A stretch of DNA of 64,000 bases. It comes from Salipaludibacillus keqinensis. Its GTDB lineage: Bacteria > Bacillota > Bacilli > Bacillales > Salisediminibacteriaceae. Made by a program: the position numbers and the translations under genes. Every line of letters starts with the position of its first letter. The first letter of the stretch is position 1. This document shows positions 26,049-34,874 of this stretch, piece by piece. The stretch is from positions 1-64,000 of the forward strand of contig NZ_PDOD01000001.1 in assembly GCF_003226325.1 (NCBI RefSeq), given 5' to 3'. Under the pieces are notes generated by a model that did not search any database, had not been told where the DNA came from, and worked only from the letters and a program-made list of their open reading frames with translations.

Positions 26049-26945
26049 ATGGCTAAATGGAAATTAACGAAAAGCCAGTTAAGAGATGCAGGTCAAGGAT
26101 ACTTATTTATGTCCCCTACGATTTTCACAATCTTGGTTTTTTTAATTGGTCCTATTCTTTTTGCATTATATCTGGCTTTTAATAATGTGAATTTGCTTGG
26201 CCAAACGAGTTTCGAATTTGTTTGGTTTGATAATTTTACGAGAATGGCTTCTGACGAACGGGCAATTATTGCCTTACAAAATACGGCTTTTTATGTTGTG
26301 ATTGTTGTGCCGACTCAGACGATCCTTGCCTTGGTTCTTGCTGCTACACTGAACGCAGGAATGAAGGGAGAGAAATGGTTTAGAGTCATCTACTTTATCC
26401 CTACATTAACCTCGTCTGCAGTTTTAGTTATGATTTTCATGTGGATGTATCGTCCTGATGGGTTGATTAATACGATTTTAAGCTCTGTCGGCCTTCCAAC
26501 TTACAACTGGATGAATGATCCAAGTGTAGCTCTGATTTCAATTATGATTATGAATATTTGGGCGACAGCTCCGATGTTTATGGTTATTTATCTAGCAGCC
26601 CTTCAAGGGATTTCTGATTCGTTGTATGAAGCAGCTGATCTTGATGGTGCAAGCGCGATCCAAAAGTTTTGGTATGTAACTGTACCTTTACTCCGACCTG
26701 TCACTGGATTTGTCGTAATCATAGGCGTGATAGGCACGTTCCAGTTATTTGATCAATCTTACATGTTCTCAGGCGGTTCTGGTGGACCGAATAACTCTAC
26801 ATTAACCGTCGTTCTCCTGATTTACCAGTATGCATTCTCTAATAATCAAATGGGCTATGCAGCTGCACTTGCTGTTTCCCTGGCACTGATTATTCTCGTT
26901 GCCACATTCATTCAACGAAAACTTCAAAAAGATGAACAGCTTTAA
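26049..26945 (+). CDS. sugar ABC transporter permease (MalF/UgpA type)
   Basis: A 298-residue permease with six membrane helices and the cytoplasmic EAA motif EAADLDGASAIQKFWYVTVP (around residues 198-217), which docks the ATPase. It is the first of the permease pair, and no ATPase gene follows. The importer presumably borrows a shared MsmK/MsmX-type ATPase encoded elsewhere, as in other Bacillus sugar systems. The ribosome site AAAGGGG precedes the start. Confidence 0.93.
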   Translation: MAKWKLTKSQLRDAGQGYLFMSPTIFTILVFLIGPILFALYLAFNNVNLLGQTSFEFVWFDNFTRMASDERAIIALQNTAFYVVIVVPTQTILALVLAATLNAGMKGEKWFRVIYFIPTLTSSAVLVMIFMWMYRPDGLINTILSSVGLPTYNWMNDPSVALISIMIMNIWATAPMFMVIYLAALQGISDSLYEAADLDGASAIQKFWYVTVPLLRPVTGFVVIIGVIGTFQLFDQSYMFSGGSGGPNNSTLTVVLLIYQYAFSNNQMGYAAALAVSLALIILVATFIQRKLQKDEQL

Positions 26946-26969
26946 TCGTGATGGAAGGAGGAGAATAAT

Positions 26970-27800
26970 ATGAAGAAAAAGAAACCAAATATATTAAAAG
27001 CCTTTTTGTATATATTTCTAATTAGCTACGCGGTGATTACACTACTTCCGTTTTTGTGGGCACTGTCAGCTTCATTTAAGCCTTTGAACGAAATCTTATC
27101 TGCTGGTTTAAACATCTTCCCGGAGACGTTTACGTTTGATAACTATGTCACAATTTTTACTGAACAGGAATTGTTTCCCCGTTGGTTGTTAAATAGTGTG
27201 ATTGTTGCAGTAGTTGGTACGGCGTTAAACATCGTATTTAACTCGATGGCAGGGTATGCCCTTGCGAGGGTGAGTTTTCCAGGAAGAACGGCTTGGTTTA
27301 TTATCGTACTTGCCGTATTAATGATTCCAGCTCAAGTAACGATGGTACCAAACTTCTTGATTTTGAAAGAATTAGGGTGGTTAAACAGTTACCAAGGCTT
27401 GATCGTCCCTGGGATGATCAATGCAACATTTATCTTTATGATGCGTCAGTTCTTCGTCAACTTTCCTAAGGAGGTAGAAGAGGCCGCAGCAATCGATGGT
27501 TTGAGTCGAATTGGAACATTCTTTAGGATTGTAATGCCGATGGCGAAACCAGCCATAGGTGCCATGGCAATCTTTGTATTTATGGGATTCTGGAACAATT
27601 TCATGGCTCCCTTAATTATCATGACAGACGCTTCGATGTATACATTACCAGTTGGTTTGAATGCCTTCCAATCAGATTATGCGACTTATTGGAATTACAT
27701 TATGGCCGCATCGATGGTATTCACCTTGCCTGTTCTGCTTCTCTACATTTTCTTTAATACTTATTTCCTCAAAGGGCTTGCGTTTACCGCAGACAAGTAG
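26970..27800 (+). CDS. sugar ABC transporter permease (MalG/UgpE type)
   Basis: A 276-residue partner permease with six helices and the EAA motif EAAAIDGLSRIGTFFRIVMP (about residues 170-189). It follows the first permease by 24 bases and ends the operon at a strong terminator. Together with the preceding permease it forms the membrane channel for the binding protein at 24640. Confidence 0.93.
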   Translation: MKKKKPNILKAFLYIFLISYAVITLLPFLWALSASFKPLNEILSAGLNIFPETFTFDNYVTIFTEQELFPRWLLNSVIVAVVGTALNIVFNSMAGYALARVSFPGRTAWFIIVLAVLMIPAQVTMVPNFLILKELGWLNSYQGLIVPGMINATFIFMMRQFFVNFPKEVEEAAAIDGLSRIGTFFRIVMPMAKPAIGAMAIFVFMGFWNNFMAPLIIMTDASMYTLPVGLNAFQSDYATYWNYIMAASMVFTLPVLLLYIFFNTYFLKGLAFTADK

Positions 27801-27824
27801 AATCCAGATGTATTAAGAAAGTAT

Positions 27825-27859
27825 GAAAAAAACGTACTCATATGCTGAGTACGTTTTTT
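27825..27859. terminator. bidirectional terminator after the ABC operon
   Basis: Stem aaaaaacgtactca with tgagtacgtttttt, shared with the convergent GntR-type gene. Confidence 0.9.
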
Positions 27860-27896
27860 GTCTACTTTTATGAATAAAAGAGCTATCAGTGCTCAT

Positions 27897-28616
27897 TCAA
27901 GAATGTCGACTGGCAACAATCGTAAATTTATATTCGTCACTTTTAAAATAAATCTCAGTATACTCAAAAGTAGTATCGTCCATTAAATGAGAAAATAACT
28001 GTACTTTAATAATAGGTATCGCTTCTGTCAATTGTAACAAGGATTGGATTTCCCGATCAGGAAGAAGAGGAATCACTTCTTGAAAGCTTTCTTTAATTTT
28101 CATTCCTTTTTCTCGTTCGATGTAATCGTACTTCGATCCTTCCATCGTTTTGTACGACAAGTCTGGAAAAAGCTTCAGTGGTAAATAGGTGTCTTCCACT
28201 ACCAAAGGGGTATTTTCAACCCATCGTTGTCTTCGTACAAAAAAAACTTTTTCTTCCACTCCTAAACCTAAAATAGTTTGAATTCTTTCATCTGGTTCAA
28301 TAATCGAAAAAGTTAATATTTTATTCTTTGTCGTCTTATTTAAAGCGTGCATTTCTTCAGTAAATCCCTTTAAAGAATAAATATTGTGTTCAAATTTATT
28401 CTCACTGACATATGTACCGCTTCCTTGAATCTTATATAACAACCCTTCTTGAACGAGAAGTTTGATCGCCTGCCTTATGGTCACGCGACTGGCGTTAAAC
28501 AACTCTGATAATTTAGCTTCTGTAGGGATGGTTTCCCCTTTTGTCCATCTTTCTGTCGTAATTTCTTCTTTCATTTGATTGGCGATTTGCCTATATAAAG
28601 GAGATCCATTTCTCAT
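27897..28616 (-). CDS. GntR-family regulator with UTRA domain
   Basis: A 239-residue repressor with an N-terminal winged helix-turn-helix (PLYRQIANQMKEEI, then RVTIRQAIKLLVQEGLLYKI and QGSGTYV) and a C-terminal UTRA ligand-binding domain. It is of the YvoA/TreR/GmuR type. It is divergent from the 6-phospho-alpha-glucosidase and PTS genes, and the promoter between them carries a perfect 53-base palindrome, so it very probably represses that operon with a phosphorylated disaccharide as effector. Confidence 0.92.
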   Translation of the reverse strand: MRNGSPLYRQIANQMKEEITTERWTKGETIPTEAKLSELFNASRVTIRQAIKLLVQEGLLYKIQGSGTYVSENKFEHNIYSLKGFTEEMHALNKTTKNKILTFSIIEPDERIQTILGLGVEEKVFFVRRQRWVENTPLVVEDTYLPLKLFPDLSYKTMEGSKYDYIEREKGMKIKESFQEVIPLLPDREIQSLLQLTEAIPIIKVQLFSHLMDDTTFEYTEIYFKSDEYKFTIVASRHS

Positions 28617-28703
28617 CTTTTCACCTCACTACAACATTCTTAACCATCATTTTATCTTTCTTTTAGCATATAGAACATTTTTTAGGGATGCAATAAAATT
28701 ATT

Positions 28704-28718
28704 TGTTGACGCTTTCAT
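28704..28718 (-). promoter_or_regulatory. cre-like site at the malA promoter
   Basis: On the reverse strand atgaaagcgtcaaca fits the CcpA consensus WTGNAANCGNWNNCW with one mismatch. It overlaps the -35 box, which suits catabolite repression. Confidence 0.55.
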
Positions 28719-28734
28719 TAATATGTATTATATT
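28706..28734 (+). promoter_or_regulatory. promoter of the 6-phospho-glucosidase/PTS operon
   Basis: TTGACG, 17 bases, TATATT. The -10 box and start region lie inside the 53-base palindrome. Confidence 0.7.
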
Positions 28735-28771
28735 TGTATTGCAAACAACAATACAAATATAATACATATTA
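28719..28771. promoter_or_regulatory. 53-base perfect palindrome, probable GntR/UTRA operator
   Basis: Two 23-base arms are exact inverted repeats (left arm starts taatatgtattatatttg) around the 7-base centre caaacaa. It covers the -10 box and likely transcription start of the gene at 28792. It is much longer than a usual GntR operator and may hold two sites. Confidence 0.85.
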
Positions 28772-28791
28772 ACTTATTGGAGGAATGCTAA

Positions 28792-30138
28792 ATGAAACGT
28801 CAAAATTTAGTTGTTGTCGGTGGCGGAAGTACGTATACCTTAGGAATGATCATGAGCCTAATCGAAGAAAAGAAGAATTTCCCTCTTAAATCGATTACTT
28901 TTTACGATATAAATGAAGAACGTCAAGAAAAAATTGCCAAGGCGACCGAAGTGATTTTAAGAGAGAAGTACCCTGAGCTCGATTCTTTTCACTATACTAC
29001 TGATAAAAAAGAAGCTTATACAAATGCTGATTTTGCCTTTGTCCAAATCCGGACAGGCGGCTTGCAAATGCGTGAAAAAGATGAGCAGATTCCTTTGAAA
29101 TATGATGCAGTTGGACAAGAGACGTGTGGTCCGGGAGGCATGGCTTATGGCCTTCGCTCAATAGGGGATATGATCAATGTCGTCAATGATATTCGTGAAT
29201 ATGCTCCAAATGCTTGGATTTTAAACTATACAAACCCCGCAGCAATTGTAGCAGAAGCCTTGCGTCGTGAATTTCCACATGATGATAAAATTTTAAATAT
29301 TTGTGACATGCCTGCAGCCATCATGGTTAGTTATGCAAAAATATTAGGTAAAGAAATTTGGGATCTGGTGCCGGAATACTTTGGTTTAAATCACTTTGGC
29401 TGGTTCACAAATATTTATGATAAACAAGGAAATCGTTTAACAGATGATATTAAACGAGCCATTACAGATAATGGATTTATCCCTGAGGATTCGGAAATCG
29501 TCAATGATCCATCATGGATAAAAACATTCAAACAAGTGGAGACGATGTTGAATGATTTTCCTGACTATTTACCAAATACGTATCTTCAATACTATTTATA
29601 CCCGTCAGATATGGTAGCAAAAGAAGAGATGACGAATACAAGAGCTCGTCAAGTGATTAATGGACGAGAAAAGCGCGTTCACACGATGAGCGATCAAATT
29701 ATTAAAGATCAATCCACGGAAAATGTAGAATTAGAAGTAGATATCCACGGCTGTTACATGATTCGAGTGGCGGCTTCCCTTGCTTACAACAATGGAGATA
29801 CATTTATCGTGATTGTAGAAAATAACGGTCTAATTTCCAACTTACAAAGTGATGCAATGGTGGAAGTTCCAGCTGCCTTAACAAGCAGAGGACCTAAGCC
29901 TTATGCTGTTGGAGAAATTCCAACTTTTCAAAAAGGACTTATTGAAGGTCAACTTGCTTTTGAAAAATTAGTTGTAGATGCTTGGTATGAAAGAGATTAC
30001 AATAAACTTCTTCAAGCATTAACGTTAAATCGAGCCGTTGTGGACGCACCGAAAGCTAGACAAATTCTCGATGACCTTATCGAAGTAAATAAAGATTATT
30101 GGCCAGAACTGAAACAGCTTCAACCTGTTCAAGGATAA
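28792..30138 (+). CDS. malA: 6-phospho-alpha-glucosidase, GH4 family (MalA/GlvA)
   Basis: A 448-residue NAD- and Mn-dependent glycosidase that splits maltose-6'-phosphate and related phosphodisaccharides in the cytosol by a redox elimination route. The N-terminal NAD-binding motif is VVGGGSTYTLG. The GH4 metal and catalytic segments GQETCGPGGMAYGLRS, NYTNPAAI, NICDMP and GLNHFGW are present. The CDMP motif is that of the alpha-glucosidase branch rather than the 6-phospho-beta-glucosidases. It is transcribed with the PTS permease that follows. The ribosome-binding site is GGAGG. Confidence 0.94.
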   Translation: MKRQNLVVVGGGSTYTLGMIMSLIEEKKNFPLKSITFYDINEERQEKIAKATEVILREKYPELDSFHYTTDKKEAYTNADFAFVQIRTGGLQMREKDEQIPLKYDAVGQETCGPGGMAYGLRSIGDMINVVNDIREYAPNAWILNYTNPAAIVAEALRREFPHDDKILNICDMPAAIMVSYAKILGKEIWDLVPEYFGLNHFGWFTNIYDKQGNRLTDDIKRAITDNGFIPEDSEIVNDPSWIKTFKQVETMLNDFPDYLPNTYLQYYLYPSDMVAKEEMTNTRARQVINGREKRVHTMSDQIIKDQSTENVELEVDIHGCYMIRVAASLAYNNGDTFIVIVENNGLISNLQSDAMVEVPAALTSRGPKPYAVGEIPTFQKGLIEGQLAFEKLVVDAWYERDYNKLLQALTLNRAVVDAPKARQILDDLIEVNKDYWPELKQLQPVQG

Positions 30139-30157
30139 TTTCATGTTCAATAAAAAG

Positions 30158-30194
30158 AGGGAGCAAAGCCATAAATAGAGGCTGAAAGCTCCCT
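30158..30194 (+). promoter_or_regulatory. intercistronic stem-loop between malA and the PTS gene
   Basis: Stem agggagc with gctccct and inner pairs agcc/ggct, with no T run after it. Likely a messenger RNA stability element. Confidence 0.6.
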
Positions 30195-30261
30195 TCGATT
30201 ATTAAAAAAATGATAACGCTTAAATTAATAATTACGTCGCGATAACGAGAGGATGAATAAT

Positions 30262-31857
30262 GTGTTAAATTTTGCAAGCTTACAAAAGTTTGGGAAGTCA
30301 TTGATGGTTCCTGTTGCTTTATTGCCTGCTGCTGGTATTTTACTAGGGATAGGGGCAGCATTGACAGGGCCACTTGCAGACTATATGACTTTTTTACAAA
30401 ATGATTCTGTTGAAGCCTTTAGTTCAGGAATGACCACGATTGGCCTGAGTATCTTTGAGAACTTACCGATTATTTTCGCCCTTGGGGTAGCCATTGGTTT
30501 AACTGGAGGCTCAGGTATCGCTGCATTAGGTGCCTTGTTAGGTTACATCATTATGAATACGACCATTTCTTTAGCTTTGGGGATTACCCCTGAGATGGCT
30601 GAAGAAGCAGGAGAGTATGGAATGGCTCTAGGGATACCCACTCTAGAAACAGGAGTTTTGGGTGGAATAGTAGTCGGACTTCTGGCAGTTTGGGTATACA
30701 ATCGTTTCAAGAGGTTCCAACCTCCCGAAGTCTTAGGATTCTTTGCGGGAGATCGTTCTGTAGGAATTGTTATGGTATTTACTTCAATCTTTCTCGCATT
30801 CGCCGTCATGTTCGTATGGCCACCAATTCAATCAGGGATTGATGCCGTTGCAAATGTGATTGCTTCAGACGCAACGAATCCACTTTATATTGGTCTTTAT
30901 GGATTTTTAGAGAGAGTCCTTATTCCAACTGGTTTGCACCATATTTGGTATGCACCATTTCTATGGACTTCTTTAGGGGGAACCACAGAAGTTGGCGGAC
31001 AAATGGTTTCCGGAGACCAATACATCTTCCTCGCGCAAATTGCTGAAGGTGTAGACGTAACAGCAGGACGCTTTATGGCTGGGAAATTCCCAGTAATTAT
31101 GTTTGGTCTTTTAGGTGCTGCTTTAGCTATGTACCGTCAAGCGGATAAGAAGAATCGTCCCGTTGTTAAAGGGATGTTGATTGCCGCAGCAGGGACTGCT
31201 TTCCTTACTGGAATCACTGAGCCTATTGAGTTCACGTTCTTATTTGTAGCTCCTGTCTTGTTTGTGATTCATGCTATTTTAGCGGGGATTAGCTTCGCTT
31301 TAGCCTTTATGATGGACGTTCAACTAGGCTGGGCTGGCGGTTCTGGTTTGATAGATTTCATTCTAGTGAATGCATTGCCGGGTACAAATAATTGGTGGAT
31401 GAATCTAGTTATGGGCGCAGCTTTCTTCGTCATCTATTATTTTGTGTTCTCATTTGCCATTAAAAAATGGGACTTAGCGACACCTGGACGAGCAGGTCAA
31501 GAAGCTAAACTTTATACAAGAAAAGATTATAACGCTAAAAAAGAAGAGGAAACTAGTCAAGAGAATACCGCATCAGCAACAACAAAGAAAGGCAAGAAAT
31601 CTAAAGATGCCTATCGTGAAACAGCGAAAGATATATTAGAAGCATTAGGTGGAAAAGAGAATATTGAATATGTGGACGCATGCTTTACGAGACTTAGAGT
31701 AACGGTAAAAGACGCTAAGCAAATAGATGAACCTCAGTTAAAAGCTTTAGGTGCAGCAGGTGTGATGAAATATGATAAAAATATTCAAGCCGTATTCGGT
31801 GGTAAATCAGATCTCTACAAAAACGAGATTAATGATATTTTAGAAAGATCAGCTTAA
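30262..31857 (+). CDS. PTS alpha-glucoside transporter subunit IICB (GlvC/MalP-like)
   Basis: Membrane permease with a fused EIIB domain that imports and phosphorylates maltose-type disaccharides. The EIIC part (about residues 1-410) has roughly ten helices with the motif GITEPIEFTFLF. A Lys/Ser-rich linker follows. The EIIB domain holds the phosphorylation cysteine in VDACFTRLRVTV. There is no EIIA, which must come from elsewhere (often the glucose EIIA). The GTG at 30262 has GAGAGG nine bases before it, whereas an ATG at 30253 directly abuts that site and is unlikely. Confidence 0.92.
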   Translation: MLNFASLQKFGKSLMVPVALLPAAGILLGIGAALTGPLADYMTFLQNDSVEAFSSGMTTIGLSIFENLPIIFALGVAIGLTGGSGIAALGALLGYIIMNTTISLALGITPEMAEEAGEYGMALGIPTLETGVLGGIVVGLLAVWVYNRFKRFQPPEVLGFFAGDRSVGIVMVFTSIFLAFAVMFVWPPIQSGIDAVANVIASDATNPLYIGLYGFLERVLIPTGLHHIWYAPFLWTSLGGTTEVGGQMVSGDQYIFLAQIAEGVDVTAGRFMAGKFPVIMFGLLGAALAMYRQADKKNRPVVKGMLIAAAGTAFLTGITEPIEFTFLFVAPVLFVIHAILAGISFALAFMMDVQLGWAGGSGLIDFILVNALPGTNNWWMNLVMGAAFFVIYYFVFSFAIKKWDLATPGRAGQEAKLYTRKDYNAKKEEETSQENTASATTKKGKKSKDAYRETAKDILEALGGKENIEYVDACFTRLRVTVKDAKQIDEPQLKALGAAGVMKYDKNIQAVFGGKSDLYKNEINDILERSA

Positions 31858-31895
31858 TAGAAAGTGCATTAAAAAGTGAAAGGTAACAAATGAGA

Positions 31896-31940
31896 GAGGG
31901 TGTCACCAAAAGTCTTACTTTTGGGACACTTTCTTTTTTT
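31896..31940 (+). terminator. terminator after the PTS gene
   Basis: Stem gtgtcaccaaaagt with acttttgggacac, then a long T run. Confidence 0.85.
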
Positions 31941-32010
31941 TAAATGGAGTCTCCTCTTTTTTATCCATATAAGTGTACTTATTAAGTATCAAGTAAAGGA
32001 GGAGATAATA

Positions 32011-32745
32011 ATGTGGAGAAAATTGTTAATGACAAGAATAGAGGATGTTCGTGGAAGTCTGCAAGTTCATCCTACGAAGAAGTACGTGGAGGAAAAAGAG
32101 TTGAATCCCCAATTTATTACACTTCATCATAGTGGAACAGAAACAGGACATGCTCAGACATTTGCTAACTATCACGTGAGTAAAATGGATTGGCCGGGCA
32201 TTGGGTATCACTTTGTGGTACTTCGAAATGGAACGATTCAGTGGTGCCATGATTTACGAGTAAGGTGTTATCATACGAGTGGACGAAACACAAGGAACAT
32301 AGGTGTTTGTATGGTGGGAGAAGGCTTGTTTACCAAGAGGCAAAGGAATGCTTTGAAGAATCTCGTCTATGCACTCAGCATTCACTATCAACTTTCCTCA
32401 TCAAAAATCTTAGGACATCGCGAACACCCAAGTCAGAAGACCTTGTGTCCTGCGATGAACTTAGATCAATTTAGAAAGGAGATTGACTCATTATTGTTCC
32501 ATAGCCTAACACAATTAACACCCTCAACGGCCATTCCTAAAACTGTAAGAAAAGGAGCAAGAGGACAAGACGTAATGAATTTACAAAATGCGCTCGCTCT
32601 AAAAGGATATTCACTGCATCGTTTTGGAGCGGATGGAATATTTGGGGCTGAAACGGAGAGAGCGGTGAAAAAATTTCAACGGGATCACCATTTGAAAATG
32701 GACGGGATCGTTGGGCCGAAAACGTGGGAAAAAATAATAAGTTGA
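32011..32745 (+). CDS. N-acetylmuramoyl-L-alanine amidase with peptidoglycan-binding domain
   Basis: A 244-residue protein with an N-terminal Amidase_2 zinc domain: TLHHSGTE supplies the first ligand, GIGYHFVV the conserved core, and LGHREHPSQKTLCPAMN the second ligand and Cys/Pro close. A PG_binding_1 domain follows (about residues 183-244; VMNLQNALALKGY, TERAVKKFQRDH, VGPKTW). No signal peptide is visible, so export may depend on lysis or another route, as for some phage-like or spore amidases. The ATG at 32011 follows AAAGGAGGAG. A longer frame from 31900 is rejected. Confidence 0.9.
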   Translation: MWRKLLMTRIEDVRGSLQVHPTKKYVEEKELNPQFITLHHSGTETGHAQTFANYHVSKMDWPGIGYHFVVLRNGTIQWCHDLRVRCYHTSGRNTRNIGVCMVGEGLFTKRQRNALKNLVYALSIHYQLSSSKILGHREHPSQKTLCPAMNLDQFRKEIDSLLFHSLTQLTPSTAIPKTVRKGARGQDVMNLQNALALKGYSLHRFGADGIFGAETERAVKKFQRDHHLKMDGIVGPKTWEKIIS

Positions 32746-32762
32746 TTTGAATTCATTCAAAA

Positions 32763-32790
32763 TAAAAAAGGACTTCAATTAGAGTCCTTC
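32763..32790 (-). terminator. terminator for the small membrane protein gene
   Basis: Stem aaggacttc with gagtcctt, T-rich on the minus strand; it also closes the amidase gene. Confidence 0.75.
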
Positions 32791-32802
32791 AAAAGGTAAA
32801 AG

Positions 32803-33042
32803 TTACTGTTCATTGTGGTTATTTTTCTTCTCAAAGAAAAAAGCAATGGAACGGTATATACTAAATAAAACAATGACTGTCATAAGTGAACCAGCCATGT
32901 ACCCTGCTGTAAAGTTTCTAGAAATAAACCAATCTTCATTTAACCCGACGAAGATCCCACTTAAAATTGATACGCTTATAATAGAACTAATAATAATAAA
33001 TTGCAGTTTATCTTGTTTGGATATTTCTTTTAAGGCTACCAT
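32803..33042 (-). CDS. small two-helix membrane protein
   Basis: A 79-residue protein with two hydrophobic stretches (about residues 14-32 and 46-66) separated by NEDWFISRNFTAGYMA, and a charged C-terminal tail FFEKKNNHNEQ. I do not recognise its family. The reading is supported by an AAGGAGG site at good spacing and a downstream terminator. It is a single gene. Confidence 0.7.
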   Translation of the reverse strand: MVALKEISKQDKLQFIIISSIISVSILSGIFVGLNEDWFISRNFTAGYMAGSLMTVIVLFSIYRSIAFFFEKKNNHNEQ

Positions 33043-33135
33043 AAAATTTCCTCCTTATTGCTTGATTCTTTCTTTATTATATATGCAAAGAAAGAACTGT
33101 GCAATTTGGGATAGAAAATCATTAAAGTTCATTTT

Positions 33136-33178
33136 AAAGGAACCCTTCGGCATAACGTTATGCACAAGGGTTCCTTTG
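33136..33178. terminator. terminator-like hairpin after the leftward SDR-type gene
   Basis: Stem aaaggaaccctt with aagggttccttt enclosing a second palindrome cataacgttatg. It is T-rich on the plus side and weaker on the minus side. Confidence 0.65.
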
Positions 33179-33219
33179 TTTTATTTGTTCTATTTTGTAG
33201 CCAATGACTTGCGCAAATA

Positions 33220-33867
33220 TTACTTGAATGTTTTCAACGCTTCCCCAATGGCCGTATCTCCTGTCAATAACTCTATAGTGCTATTAAAGGTTTCTTCAAT
33301 CGTCAAAGCATTCACTGCTACGTTTGCTACATCTTCACGTGGGATGTTGGAATTGAGATCATCTAATGATATTTTAGCAGTAATCGTCCCTTTACCTGGA
33401 TCATTAGATAAGCTCCCAGGTCTTAAAACAGTATAAGTGAGAGAACTATTTTGTAACGCTTCATCAGCAGCACCTTTTGCTCTTAAGTAATGTTGAATTT
33501 GCTCAGGTCCACTTTCAGGTTTATCGGCACGGATAGAACTAATTAACACAAATCGAGAGACATTGGCTTTCTCAGCCTCTTGAACAGATTTAATCGCTCC
33601 GTCTTTATCTATTGATTCTGTTTTATCCTTACCGGTATGGGCTCCAGAACCTGCAGTGAAAATGACGGCATCAACATCTGAAAATGCATGAGAAAAATCT
33701 TCCTCAAGATTGCCTATGACAATCTCGTCTGCACCTAACTCTTCCATCGTCGAACGTTGCTCTTCGGTTCGGATCATAGCACGCACTTCATGTTCAGTAC
33801 TTAAGCCTAGCATTCGCACTGTATGTTTACCTATTTGGCCGTTTGCTCCAATAATTAACACTTTCAT
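33220..33867 (-). CDS. NAD(P)-binding oxidoreductase/epimerase (YhfK-like)
   Basis: A 215-residue atypical short-chain dehydrogenase of the NAD(P)H-binding/NmrA-like group, with IIGANGQIGKHTVRML at the N terminus, ISSIRAD in place of the usual YxxxK region, and VLRPGSLSN. It matches B. subtilis YhfK in length and pattern. Its substrate is unknown and some relatives act as redox sensors. A strong GAAAGGAGAG site precedes the ATG. It lies alone between a hairpin and a 415-base gap. Confidence 0.88.
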   Translation of the reverse strand: MKVLIIGANGQIGKHTVRMLGLSTEHEVRAMIRTEEQRSTMEELGADEIVIGNLEEDFSHAFSDVDAVIFTAGSGAHTGKDKTESIDKDGAIKSVQEAEKANVSRFVLISSIRADKPESGPEQIQHYLRAKGAADEALQNSSLTYTVLRPGSLSNDPGKGTITAKISLDDLNSNIPREDVANVAVNALTIEETFNSTIELLTGDTAIGEALKTFK

Positions 33868-34282
33868 TTAAATCTCTCCTTTCGATAGTCATCAATTCCC
33901 AATATCAAAATAGGTTAAACATAATGGAGAAATATGAATTAATATAAAAGTAATCCATATAAAGCTGAGAATTGGAATACGTGGATTGATGCGATAAGTC
34001 AATGGCTGATGCATCTTATCTGTACTTTAGTCTGGACCATCTACAGTGCGGCCGTTAAAGTTAAAGAATTAGACTATATATAGAAGCTAAACCTACTTGA
34101 AGAGTGATTTTAAGAGTTTTTTCTGTATTAGTATAGACTATAAATGTTGTAAAAAGGGAAAGGAAGACTAGAATAAAGGCAAGGGACTCTTTTCATTAAT
34201 TTATTATGAATGAACAACCGTTTCTACCATAACGAAGTTAAAATATGAAAATTAAATTGTTATTAATGGAAGGAGGAGAACT
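33868..34282. other. 415-base intergenic region
   Basis: No gene with a believable ribosome-binding site was found. A TATAAA-like box near 34140 could belong to a promoter of the lipoprotein gene at 34283. Otherwise nothing structured was seen. Confidence 0.5.
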
Positions 34283-34852
34283 ATGAAACACCTATTGTTC
34301 ACGATGGTATTATGTATTTTATTCCTCATGAGTGCATGCAATAATCAGGAGAATGATGAGCTAGAAAACAGTGCTCCTGAAGAAGAGCAGAAAAGTGAGA
34401 AAATCGCATCGGAAACAGACTCAGGTGATTTCGTTTTACGCCTAGTTTCAGAGAAAGAAATGTATGAGTCAGGTGAAGAAGTCCTGATCACAGGGAAAAT
34501 AAAATACATTGGTGGAAAGGAAGAAATAGAACTTACACACTCCGAAAGCCCTTTTTATTTTGAAATGATAGAAGTAAACAGTGGAGCAGAACTATCATAT
34601 TCGTTACAAGAAATTGGGGCAACTACCGTTCTCAAACAAAATGAATGGTATGAAGAGCAATACGAGAAAGGTAAATCAACATTCATTGAACATAATAATC
34701 ATATGGATTTTCAAAATGCTTTTATTGATGATGATGGCTTTCCACCAGGAGAGTATGAAATTGAGTTAAGAACAAATTTCCATACAAATATTGAAGAGGA
34801 ATCCCAAAATCATAATTATATTACTTCACTCGTTATTGAAGTCATGAATTAA
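34283..34852 (+). CDS. putative lipoprotein
   Basis: A 189-residue precursor with signal peptide and lipobox FLMSAC (Cys19). An acidic linker follows (NDELENSAPEEEQKSE, about residues 24-39), then a beta-rich domain with FVLRLVSEKEMYESGEEVLITGKIKYIGG. The domain resembles the intracellular-proteinase-inhibitor-like BsuPI or a bacterial Ig-like fold, but that is tentative. No enzyme motif is visible. The ribosome-binding site GGAAGGAGGAG is strong. The sfsA gene follows 22 bases later and may be cotranscribed. Confidence 0.75.
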   Translation: MKHLLFTMVLCILFLMSACNNQENDELENSAPEEEQKSEKIASETDSGDFVLRLVSEKEMYESGEEVLITGKIKYIGGKEEIELTHSESPFYFEMIEVNSGAELSYSLQEIGATTVLKQNEWYEEQYEKGKSTFIEHNNHMDFQNAFIDDDGFPPGEYEIELRTNFHTNIEEESQNHNYITSLVIEVMN

Positions 34853-34874
34853 ACTCTAATGAGGGGTTGAACGG

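Noticed and set aside
32813-33436. Plus-strand 207-residue frame across two leftward genes
   Set aside because: It runs antisense to two supported genes and across a terminator, with no ribosome-binding site.
33981-34080. Small frames in the gap before the lipoprotein gene
   Set aside because: The only ATG frame (18 codons) lacks a ribosome-binding site and has no recognisable composition.
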